DNA of 64,000 bases from Desulfomicrobium sp. UBA5193 (lineage in GTDB: Bacteria; Desulfobacterota; Desulfovibrionia; Desulfovibrionales; Desulfomicrobiaceae): the NCBI GenBank assembly GCA_002412965.1, contig DHWB01000002.1:200242-264241 (forward strand). Reading direction: 5' to 3'. The position numbers were made by a program, and so were the translations under genes. Positions 25,945 to 32,580 of the stretch are shown here, in pieces (positions within the stretch are counted from its first letter, which is position 1; every line of letters begins with the position of its first letter). Under the pieces are notes generated by a model, which had not been told where the DNA came from, ran no database searches, and saw only the letters and a list, made by a program, of their open reading frames with translations.

Positions 25945-26676
25945 ATGCAATACACGATTTCAAAAATTTCGTTAATCATTCCGGTGTATAACGAAGAAGA
26001 AAATCTTCAGGATTTGTACGGGGAGCTTGTGCGAAGCCTTGCGGGATTGGCCTGCGACTGGGAGATTCTGCTGGTTGACGACGGCAGCACCGACTCCAGT
26101 CTTGCCGTCATCCGTGGTTTGGCGGATGCCGATCCGCGTGTGCGCTTCCTGTCCTTTGCAAGAAATTGCGGACAGTCCGCGGCTTTTGCGGCGGGCTTTC
26201 GCTTTGCCGGCGGCGATGTGATCGTGACCCTTGATGCGGACCTGCAGAATGATCCGGCCGACATCCCCGCCATGCTCCAGGTTTATTCTCAGGGCGCGGA
26301 CATGGTCATCGGGTGGCGCGCAAGGCGTCAGGACGGCGCGGTCAAGCGCTATGCCTCCCGGATCGCAAACTGGGTGCGCAACAGGATCAGTCGGGAGACG
26401 GTGCGTGACACGGGCTGTTCTCTGAAGGTGATGCGTGCCCAGATGGTCAAGGCCATTCCGATGTTCACGGGAATGCATCGCTTTTTGCCGACTCTCATGA
26501 AACTCGAAGGGGCGAAGGTGGCGGAGGTGCGGGTCAATCACCGCCCACGCAGCAGGGGCGTCTCCAAGTACGGAATCTGGGACCGGGCCTGGGCTTCGGC
26601 CTATGACCTCCTGGCGGTGCGCTGGATGCAAAAGCGGCACATCGGGTATGTGGTCTCGGAGACAAATATGAAATGA
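25945..26676 (+). CDS. family 2 glycosyltransferase (dolichyl/undecaprenyl-phosphate sugar transferase type)
   Basis: 243 residues, GT-A fold: SLIIPVYNEEENLQDLY, VDDGSTDSS, and DADLQNDP (DxD). The later DTGCSLKVMRAQM and VRVNHRPRSRGVSKYGI match DPM1-like/ArnC-like enzymes that load sugars on lipid phosphate; it lacks the C-terminal TM pair of ArnC/GtrB, so it may work with a separate membrane partner. The next gene is a small LAB_N membrane protein, in a unit seen also with PAP2 phosphatases. Start: ATG at 25945; no SD is visible, and the earlier in-frame ATG lies in the tRNA. Confidence 0.88.
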   Translation: MQYTISKISLIIPVYNEEENLQDLYGELVRSLAGLACDWEILLVDDGSTDSSLAVIRGLADADPRVRFLSFARNCGQSAAFAAGFRFAGGDVIVTLDADLQNDPADIPAMLQVYSQGADMVIGWRARRQDGAVKRYASRIANWVRNRISRETVRDTGCSLKVMRAQMVKAIPMFTGMHRFLPTLMKLEGAKVAEVRVNHRPRSRGVSKYGIWDRAWASAYDLLAVRWMQKRHIGYVVSETNMK

Positions 26677-26801
26677 GCTTTTGGGCCGTCCCTCTTTTTA
26701 GAACGCGGGTTTCTCATTTCTTTGGATATGGCGGCGCGTGCGCTTATGCAGACGACGGGTGCGAATTTTGGAATCTGGCGCGTGTGCGCTTTGGGCGGAA
26801 C

Positions 26802-27089
26802 ATGGAATTATCGACGCAGTGGTGGTTGCTGGCCATCGGATTTGTGGGCCAAGGCTTTTTTTTCATGCGCTTTCTGTGGCAATGGATTGTTTCGGAAAGA
26901 GAGAAAAAGAGTGTCATTCCGATATGTTTTTGGTACTTCAGCCTGCTGGGCAGCTTTTTTCTGCTGATCTACGCAGTCCTGCGCAGCGACATCGTTTTCA
27001 TCGTCGGGCAGTCGACCGGTTCCATCATATATGTCCGCAACCTCTACCTGATCCATCGCGAGCGAAATCGTTCCCAGAGTTTGGGATAG
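26802..27089 (+). CDS. LAB_N-domain small membrane protein (lipid A disaccharide synthase N-terminal-like)
   Basis: 95 residues, three hydrophobic segments. LAIGFVGQGFFFMRFLWQWIVSE and SVIPICFWYFSLLGSFFLLIYAV match the LAB_N (PF07578) family, found fused to LpxB or alone beside DPM1-like glycosyltransferases in lipid A modification clusters. The ATG at 26802 begins the domain; an ATG at 26673 overlaps the glycosyltransferase stop (ATGA) and would add 43 poorly hydrophobic residues, so translational coupling from there is possible. It converges on the PAP2 gene with a 46-bp overlap. Confidence 0.82.
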   Translation: MELSTQWWLLAIGFVGQGFFFMRFLWQWIVSEREKKSVIPICFWYFSLLGSFFLLIYAVLRSDIVFIVGQSTGSIIYVRNLYLIHRERNRSQSLG

Positions 27090-27631
27090 AGAGGGAGCAG
27101 CATCCCGGCCACGATAAGGCCAATGGCCCATCCCGCCAGCACGTCCACCGGGTAATGCTTGCCCACGTAAACTCGCGAATAGCCGATGAAGAGCGGGATG
27201 AGCCAGATGGCTTTTTTTCGGAGCGTGGCAAAGAGCACGAGGGCGGCGGCGGCGGAATTGGCCGCGTGGGCCGAGGGGAAGGACGATCCTCTATGCTTGG
27301 TCGTCGTGGAATGTTGCGGCCGGACAGTCCATGTTTCCGAATCAAGATAGCGGGTTCCGGCAACGCTGTGATAGGGGCGCACCCGTCCGACGCCTTCCTT
27401 GATAATCGTGCATGCCAAGTCCGAGGCGGCAATGCTTATGCCCAGGGAGAGGATGACGGTCACGCCCACGATCTTGTACCTTAGGCCAGCGGCGATCAAG
27501 GTCAGGGTCGCAATCCAGAGAAAAATCTCGCTCGAAAGCATGGGCATAAGCGAGTCCAGCAGCGGGTTTTGCCAGCTCTGGTTTATCCGGCCAAGCAGGG
27601 CCAGATCCCAATTAGGGGTTTGAAAAGTCAT
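27044..27631 (-). CDS. PAP2-family membrane phosphatase
   Basis: 195 residues, about five or six hydrophobic segments. All three acid-phosphatase motifs are present: KEGVGRVRP, PSAH and SRVYVGKHYPVD. Such enzymes remove phosphate from undecaprenyl pyrophosphate, lipid A or phosphatidate. ATG at 27631 has AAGGAG upstream. With the convergent glycosyltransferase/LAB_N pair it makes a plausible lipid-modification module, though its direct substrate is not shown. Confidence 0.93.
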   Translation of the reverse strand: MTFQTPNWDLALLGRINQSWQNPLLDSLMPMLSSEIFLWIATLTLIAAGLRYKIVGVTVILSLGISIAASDLACTIIKEGVGRVRPYHSVAGTRYLDSETWTVRPQHSTTTKHRGSSFPSAHAANSAAAALVLFATLRKKAIWLIPLFIGYSRVYVGKHYPVDVLAGWAIGLIVAGMLLPLYPKLWERFRSRWIR

Positions 27632-27703
27632 GAACGTCTCCTTGGTCGGGGCAATGTGGGGGATGTCGGCAGAATTGTCCAGCGAACAAGTGTATGAGAC
27701 TTC

Positions 27704-27732
27704 TTGACGCATTGCGTAATTGCGGCTAGTTT
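27704..27732 (+). promoter_or_regulatory. sigma-70 type promoter of rpmH
   Basis: TTGACG (27704-27709), 17-bp spacer, TAGTTT (27727-27732), about 30 bp before the rpmH ATG. Confidence 0.55.
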
Positions 27733-27763
27733 CCCAGTTTACTTTTTTTGAAGGAGAAATGAA

Positions 27764-27901
27764 ATGAGCAAGAGAACATATCAACCGAGCACTACCAAGC
27801 GGAAGAGAAGTCACGGATTTCTGGTCCGTTCACGGACCAAGAACGGCCAAGCCGTTTTGCGTCGCAGAAGAGCAAAGGGAAGAAAAAGATTAGCCGTCTA
27901 A
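27764..27901 (+). CDS. rpmH: ribosomal protein L34
   Basis: 45 residues, highly basic: MSKRTYQPSTTKRKRSHGF then VRSRTKNGQAVLRRRRAKGR, the full L34 pattern. AAGGAGA 5-10 bp upstream of the ATG. First gene of rpmH-rnpA-yidD-yidC-jag-mnmE, a cluster usually near the replication origin. Its last 13 bp overlap the reading frame of rnpA. Confidence 0.98.
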   Translation: MSKRTYQPSTTKRKRSHGFLVRSRTKNGQAVLRRRRAKGRKRLAV

Positions 27902-28260
27902 CCTATCCCCCCTCGTTTCGACTGAAAAGACGGCCCCAGTTTTGTAGCTGTTATGACCGGGGCCGTCGTTTTTTTTCAAAGAGCTTCTTGCTCTTTGTGC
28001 ATGAGCGGGAGGATGCCGGGATATCCTGGCGTCTTGGGCTGACGGTGAGCAGAAAAATTGGCAAGTCCGTGCGGCGCAATCGGGTCAAGCGTTTGGTCCG
28101 TGAGTTTTTTCGGCTCCATCAGCGCGATTTCGCCCTGCGAGCGGATATTGTTGTCGTGCCCAAGCGAGGCGTTTGCGTGGATTCCATGGACTATGCGCAG
28201 GTGACCTCGGAGCTTGGCCCGCTCATGACAAAAATCGTGTCTCGGGCCGGAGCCGTTTAG
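27889..28260 (+). CDS. rnpA: ribonuclease P protein component, apparent non-AUG (ATT) start
   Basis: Protein subunit of RNase P, which matures tRNA 5' ends. The frame contains the full family N-terminus (YPPSFRLKRRPQF, CYDRGRRFFSKSF) and the RNA-binding RRNRVKRLVREFFR. No ATG, GTG or TTG precedes this N-terminus back to an in-frame stop at 27760; TTG at 27988 would delete about 33 conserved residues. ATT at 27889, inside the end of rpmH and after AAAGGGAAG, gives MSRLTYPPSFRLKRR and fits the family length (123 residues). An embedded terminator-like hairpin (27929-27976) is described separately. Confidence 0.8.
   Translation: MSRLTYPPSFRLKRRPQFCSCYDRGRRFFSKSFLLFVHEREDAGISWRLGLTVSRKIGKSVRRNRVKRLVREFFRLHQRDFALRADIVVVPKRGVCVDSMDYAQVTSELGPLMTKIVSRAGAV
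27929..27976 (+). terminator. intrinsic-terminator-like hairpin inside the rnpA reading frame
   Basis: Stem GACGGCCCC / GGGGCCGTC (9 bp, perfect), 21-nt loop, one G and then eight Ts, 28 bp after the rpmH stop. Typical terminator geometry, while the same bases encode conserved RnpA residues. Confidence 0.8.
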
Positions 28261-28276
28261 GTTGACCGGAGTTCGC

Positions 28277-28510
28277 ATGCGCCATGTTTTTGTGTGTATC
28301 CTTTCCCTGTATCAGTATCTGATATCTCCGCTCTATACTCCCTGTTGCCGTTTCACTCCTTCGTGCTCTGAATATGCCCGGCAGGCCATCATGACTCATG
28401 GAATTTTTCGGGGGATGGGCCTTGTCCTTTGGCGGTTGGTACGTTGTCATCCCCTGTGTGCCGGTGGTTACGATCCGGTTCCCTCCCCTAACTTGTCAAA
28501 GAGAGATTGA
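28277..28510 (+). CDS. yidD: membrane protein insertion efficiency factor YidD
   Basis: 77 residues: LSLYQYLISPLYTPCCRFTPSCSEYARQAIMTHG and the closing LVRCHPLCAGGYDPVP are the complete YidD pattern. It helps YidC insert membrane proteins. ATG at 28277 follows CGGAG; a TTG at 28262 is the alternative. 5 bp separate it from yidC. Confidence 0.95.
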   Translation: MRHVFVCILSLYQYLISPLYTPCCRFTPSCSEYARQAIMTHGIFRGMGLVLWRLVRCHPLCAGGYDPVPSPNLSKRD

Positions 28511-28515
28511 AATCA

Positions 28516-30120
28516 ATGGATAGCAATAAGCGTGTCATCCTTGCCGTGTCCTTATCCCTGATGGTGCTCTTGGGTTGGAATTACATGTTCCCGCCGATCA
28601 CCCCCCTGGAAACGAATACCCAAAATCAGTCCGCACCCAATCAGATCGTCGCGCCGGTCGCCGAAGGCGTGACCCAGGTCGCGCCCACTGCCTCGACCGT
28701 GCAGTTCACTCCTTCCAAGGGTGAAAGGCTGTCCGTGGATACCCCCCTGTACCATGCCGTGATCAATACTTCCGGCGGCGTGCTGGAAAGCTTTCTGCTC
28801 AAGGCCTACAAGGAAACCATTGCTCAGGATTCCAGGAATATCGATCTGATCACTCCCCAGTCACTGACCAAGGCTCCCATGGGCCTGATCTGGAATGCCC
28901 AGCCGACGTGGGCCCAGGGTGCATGGACCGTGCAGGGCGGCGACCTGAACCTGGTCGAAGGCCAGGCAGGAAGCATGGTCTTGACCGGTATCATCGGCGG
29001 TGTGCAGGTGGAGCGGACTTTGACTTTCACTGGTGGCACCTACGAGGTCAAGGAAGAGGTCAAGATCACCAACACCACCACGGCGCAGGTCCAGGGCAAT
29101 CTGGCCTTTTCCGTGTCCAGCGTTCCGCTGACCGCAGAAAGCGACAAATACAATCTCACGAAGATCGCCTACATGGCCGCAGGTGCCCTGACGGAAGAAG
29201 ACAGCCAGAAAGATCTGTTACTCGGTGTGGAATCGGCCACCCCGGCCCAGTGGGGAGGCATCGAGAGCAATTATTTCCTGCTGGCCCTGGTCCCGACTTC
29301 CTCGGACATGATGGTTCGCGCCAAGCTTGAAGACAATGTCTATCGCCTGACCATCACCGACCAGATGCTCCTTGATCCGGGCATTACACAGCTGCGGACG
29401 GCCTCCTATTATTTTGGCCCCAAGACCGAGAAGTCCTTGACCAATATGCCCAAGAATCTCAAGGGCAGCATGCATTACGGCTTTTTCGACATCATCGCCA
29501 AGCCGCTCAATCAGTTCCTGAATTTCCTCTACGGATACGTCGGCAACTATGGCATCGCGATCATCATCTTGACCCTCATCATCAAGATCCTGTTCTGGCC
29601 CCTGTCGCACAAGAGTTACAAGTCCATGGAGCAGATGAAGAAGCTGCAGCCCATGATGGCCAAGATCCGCGAGAAATATGCTGACGATCGCGAAAAGATG
29701 AACTCGGAGATCATGCAGCTCTACAAGACCTACAAGGTCAACCCGGCTGGCGGCTGCGTGCCCATGCTGCTTCAGATTCCCGTGTTCTTCGCCTTGTACC
29801 AGGCCCTCCTTGGCGCCATCGAACTGCGGCATGCGGCTTTCATCACGCATCTGCCCTTCACGGACATGGTTTGGCTCGCGGATCTTTCGGCCAAGGACCC
29901 CTATTACATCACCCCGCTTGTCATGGGCGCGACCATGTTCCTGCAGCAGCGCATGTCCCCGCCTATGGGCGACCCGATGCAGGCCAAGATCATGATGTTC
30001 ATGCCCGTCATCTTCACGTTCCTTTTCCTGAACTTTCCTGCCGGTCTGGTTGTGTACTGGCTGGTCAACAACGTGCTGTCCATTGCCCAGCAGTGGCTCA
30101 TGATCAGGAAGTCGAAGTAG
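28516..30120 (+). CDS. yidC: membrane protein insertase YidC/Oxa1
   Basis: 534 residues: N-terminal TM (VILAVSLSLMVLLGW), a large periplasmic P1 domain (about 60-330), then the conserved insertase core starting at FGFFDIIAKPLNQFLNFLYGYVGNYG. The cytoplasmic hairpin (KSMEQMKKLQPMMAKIREKY) and conserved NPAGGCVPMLLQIPVFFALYQ are present. Integrates inner-membrane proteins with or without Sec. ATG at 28516 preferred over TTG at 28507. Confidence 0.97.
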   Translation: MDSNKRVILAVSLSLMVLLGWNYMFPPITPLETNTQNQSAPNQIVAPVAEGVTQVAPTASTVQFTPSKGERLSVDTPLYHAVINTSGGVLESFLLKAYKETIAQDSRNIDLITPQSLTKAPMGLIWNAQPTWAQGAWTVQGGDLNLVEGQAGSMVLTGIIGGVQVERTLTFTGGTYEVKEEVKITNTTTAQVQGNLAFSVSSVPLTAESDKYNLTKIAYMAAGALTEEDSQKDLLLGVESATPAQWGGIESNYFLLALVPTSSDMMVRAKLEDNVYRLTITDQMLLDPGITQLRTASYYFGPKTEKSLTNMPKNLKGSMHYGFFDIIAKPLNQFLNFLYGYVGNYGIAIIILTLIIKILFWPLSHKSYKSMEQMKKLQPMMAKIREKYADDREKMNSEIMQLYKTYKVNPAGGCVPMLLQIPVFFALYQALLGAIELRHAAFITHLPFTDMVWLADLSAKDPYYITPLVMGATMFLQQRMSPPMGDPMQAKIMMFMPVIFTFLFLNFPAGLVVYWLVNNVLSIAQQWLMIRKSK

Positions 30121-30216
30121 TTCCTGTCCTTATGATTGATGCGCGGCGTCCTTTCGGGGGCGCCGCTTCATGATTGTGGACTGTTTTGGATCGACAGGAA
30201 CGTGAAGGAGATATGG

Positions 30217-31086
30217 ATGAATACGTACAAGGACTTTCAGGCCAAGACCGTTGACCAGGCAATCGAGGATGCATGCCAGTTCTTCGCTGTTGAGCGGGAC
30301 GCGCTCGAAATTGATATCGTCAGCGGCGGGTCATCCGGAATTTTTGGCCTCGGCGCCAAAAAGGCGACCATTCGGGCCAAGAGGCGACGGCTTGCCCCCG
30401 CACCGGGGGAAGCTCCTCTGCCGCAAGCGGTGGCTCCTGTTTACGAGGATTTGCCTCGGGATCCCGCTCCGGCCTTGGCCGCAGAGGCGATTTCCGGCGA
30501 TTACGATGTGGCGGTCGACTTCGAGGACGAGGACGAGCTTCCCGCTCCGGGATCGCTGAGCCCCGAGGAGCTGGCCCTGCTGGAGGCCGACATCCGCCGG
30601 ATCATGACGGCCCTGCTGCTGCCCATGGGGGTCAATGTGGCACTGACCATCGACGTGACGGCATGTCCGGTCAACGTGCATATCGAAGACGAGGACAATT
30701 CGGGGCTCATCATCGGCCGCGACGGTCAGACCATTACCGCCCTGCAGTATCTGGCCAACCGCATAGTCTCCAAAATTTGGCCCCAGAGCCCGCGCATCCA
30801 GCTTGATGCGGGTGATTATCGCCAGAAGCAGGAAGAGCAGCTCCTCGGCATTGCCCAATTTCTTTCGGAAAAAGCAAAGAAATCCGGACGGGTGCAGAGC
30901 ACAAGACCCCTAAGTTCCTTTCATCGCCGGGTGGTGCACATGGCCCTGCAGAATGATCGCGGCGTGCAGACGCGCAGCAAGGGCGAAGGACACATGAAGC
31001 GAGTCCTGATTGTGCCGGTCAAGCGCAGCAAGCCCGCAGGCCGTCCGCCCAAGCGCCAGGAAAATGCACAGGCGCGTCAACCCTGA
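30217..31086 (+). CDS. jag: Jag/KhpB RNA-binding protein
   Basis: 289 residues. Jag-N domain (1-55: YKDFQAKTVDQAIEDACQFF, SGIFGLGAKKATIRAK), an acidic linker (about 75-120, DFEDEDELP), a KH domain with IIGRDGQTITALQYLANRIV (GxxG as GRDG), and an R3H domain with SSFHRRVVHMALQND. Basic tail. Binds RNA and is linked to cell division and elongation. ATG at 30217 follows AAGGAG; the longer frame upstream has no conserved sequence. Confidence 0.93.
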   Translation: MNTYKDFQAKTVDQAIEDACQFFAVERDALEIDIVSGGSSGIFGLGAKKATIRAKRRRLAPAPGEAPLPQAVAPVYEDLPRDPAPALAAEAISGDYDVAVDFEDEDELPAPGSLSPEELALLEADIRRIMTALLLPMGVNVALTIDVTACPVNVHIEDEDNSGLIIGRDGQTITALQYLANRIVSKIWPQSPRIQLDAGDYRQKQEEQLLGIAQFLSEKAKKSGRVQSTRPLSSFHRRVVHMALQNDRGVQTRSKGEGHMKRVLIVPVKRSKPAGRPPKRQENAQARQP

Positions 31087-31095
31087 AATTTGATA

Positions 31096-31123
31096 GGCGG
31101 GCCTGCCGGGCTCGCCTTTTTTT
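31096..31123 (+). terminator. intrinsic terminator abutting the mnmE start
   Basis: Stem GGCGGGCC / GGCTCGCC (one G-T pair), 5-nt loop, then seven Ts ending 5 bp before the mnmE ATG at 31129. It replaces the usual SD position. Confidence 0.85.
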
Positions 31124-31128
31124 ATGCC

Positions 31129-32502
31129 ATGCCAAAAAATACTGATACCATAGTCGCCATCGCCACTCCGCCCGGTCAGGGCGCCATCGGGATCGTCCGT
31201 TTGAGTGGCCCTGCCTCGGCCGACATCGCGCGCCTCTTCTTTCATTCCTCTCGTCCTGTTTTTGCGGGTTTTAGGCCCTATCATCTCCATCATGGCCAGT
31301 TGCGCGACGCGGACGGGAATTTTGTGGACGAGGTCCTGGCGGCCTGGATGCCTGGGCCGGGTTCGTTCACCGGCGAGGATGTGCTTGAATTTCAGTGCCA
31401 TGGAGGGAGCGCCATCCTGCGCCGCGTGGTGGAGGAATGTCTGGCTCACGGGGCACGGCTGGCCGAGCCTGGCGAGTTTTCCAAGCGGGCCTTCCTTAAC
31501 TCGCGCATGGATCTGACGCAGGCCGAGGCCATCATGGAGCTTGTCAATGCGCCTACGGCCGTGGCTGTGGGTCTGGCCGGATCCAAGCTTGAAGGGCTTC
31601 TGGCGAGCCGCATCGGGGAGTTGCGAAAGGGGCTTGAGGCCTTAAGAGTGCAGCTGTGCGTGGCAGTGGATTTTCCCGAGGACGAGGTCGAGTGTCTGGC
31701 TCCGGAGGACCTTGCCGGAGGCATAGGCGAGGTCAGGGCGGCCATGTCCGAACTGGCCGGCAATTACGACCGGGGCCGCTGCTGGCGCGATGGGGCCCTA
31801 GTGGTCCTGGCGGGGCAGGTCAACGCGGGCAAGTCGAGCCTGATGAACGCCATTTTGGGCATCAACCGGGCGATTGTGACCGACATTCCGGGCACTACCC
31901 GCGATTATCTGGAAGAGTCCGTGCAGCTTGACGGTCTGCCCGTGCGGCTGGTGGACACGGCGGGCCTGCGGGCGTCCCTCGATAGCGTGGAGCTGCTGGG
32001 CATCGAGCGCAGCCGGGAGCTGATGAGCCAGGCCGATCTGGTGCTGCTGGTGGTCGATGCGGAGCTTGGGCCTGGGGCCGAGGATCTGGATTTGGCCGCG
32101 CAGGCCGATAATCTGCTCGTCGTAGCCAACAAGATGGATCTGCTGGCCGGGGAACCGGTGTGGTTCAGGGAAAGCCCCTGGACCGGAAAACAGATTTGCC
32201 CTCTTTCCGCCAAGCACGGACAGGGGCTGCCTGATCTATTGGCAGCAATCCGTCGGACCGTGGCCGCCGCAGGCGCTCCCGAAGCCGGGGCACTGGTGCC
32301 CAACCTGCGCCAGTACACGGCCCTGGCTCGCGCCACGCAGGAGCTTGAACTGCTGCTGGACGAGCTCGCGGCGGGGCTGCCCTACGACATCCTCTCCGTG
32401 CGCCTGGACACTGCCTGCGCCATTCTGGGCGAAATCACCGGCGAGATCACCTCCGAAGAGATCCTGCGGGCCGTGTTCGACGGGTTTTGCATCGGAAAGT
32501 GA
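31129..32502 (+). CDS. mnmE: tRNA modification GTPase MnmE
   Basis: 457 residues. With MnmG it makes the cmnm5U/ nm5U wobble modification. N-terminal tetrahydrofolate-binding part (DTIVAIATPPGQGAIGIVRLSG), helical domain, a G domain (AGQVNAGKSSLMNAI, DIPGTTRD, VDTAG, NKMD) and the C-terminal FCIGK catalytic cysteine. Upstream ATG 31124 is out of frame. No SD is visible because a terminator T-run occupies that position. Confidence 0.97.
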   Translation: MPKNTDTIVAIATPPGQGAIGIVRLSGPASADIARLFFHSSRPVFAGFRPYHLHHGQLRDADGNFVDEVLAAWMPGPGSFTGEDVLEFQCHGGSAILRRVVEECLAHGARLAEPGEFSKRAFLNSRMDLTQAEAIMELVNAPTAVAVGLAGSKLEGLLASRIGELRKGLEALRVQLCVAVDFPEDEVECLAPEDLAGGIGEVRAAMSELAGNYDRGRCWRDGALVVLAGQVNAGKSSLMNAILGINRAIVTDIPGTTRDYLEESVQLDGLPVRLVDTAGLRASLDSVELLGIERSRELMSQADLVLLVVDAELGPGAEDLDLAAQADNLLVVANKMDLLAGEPVWFRESPWTGKQICPLSAKHGQGLPDLLAAIRRTVAAAGAPEAGALVPNLRQYTALARATQELELLLDELAAGLPYDILSVRLDTACAILGEITGEITSEEILRAVFDGFCIGK

Positions 32503-32519
32503 CGCGAGGCTCGCATGCA

Positions 32520-32580
32520 GGAATATGACCTGCAGCTCGCCTCGCAACATCGTTGTCATCCCCGCGCAGGCGGGGATTCT
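32520..32580. repeat. palindromic repeats between mnmE and rnr
   Basis: A hairpin TGCAGG-AATATGA-CCTGCA followed by ATCCCCGC-GCAG-GCGGGGAT (32558-32577). The second is a common dispersed palindrome type; here it supplies the last codons and stop of rnr. Confidence 0.6.

Noticed and set aside
27988..28260. rnpA starting at TTG 27988
   Set aside because: It would remove the conserved RnpA N-terminus, which is clearly encoded in the same frame upstream.
27704..28300. Replication origin near rpmH
   Set aside because: rpmH-rnpA-yidC-mnmE clusters are often near oriC, but no dnaA, dnaN or DnaA-box cluster was seen in the window.
30136..30216. Longer N-terminus for jag
   Set aside because: The added 27 residues are not conserved and AAGGAG at 30205 fits the ATG at 30217.
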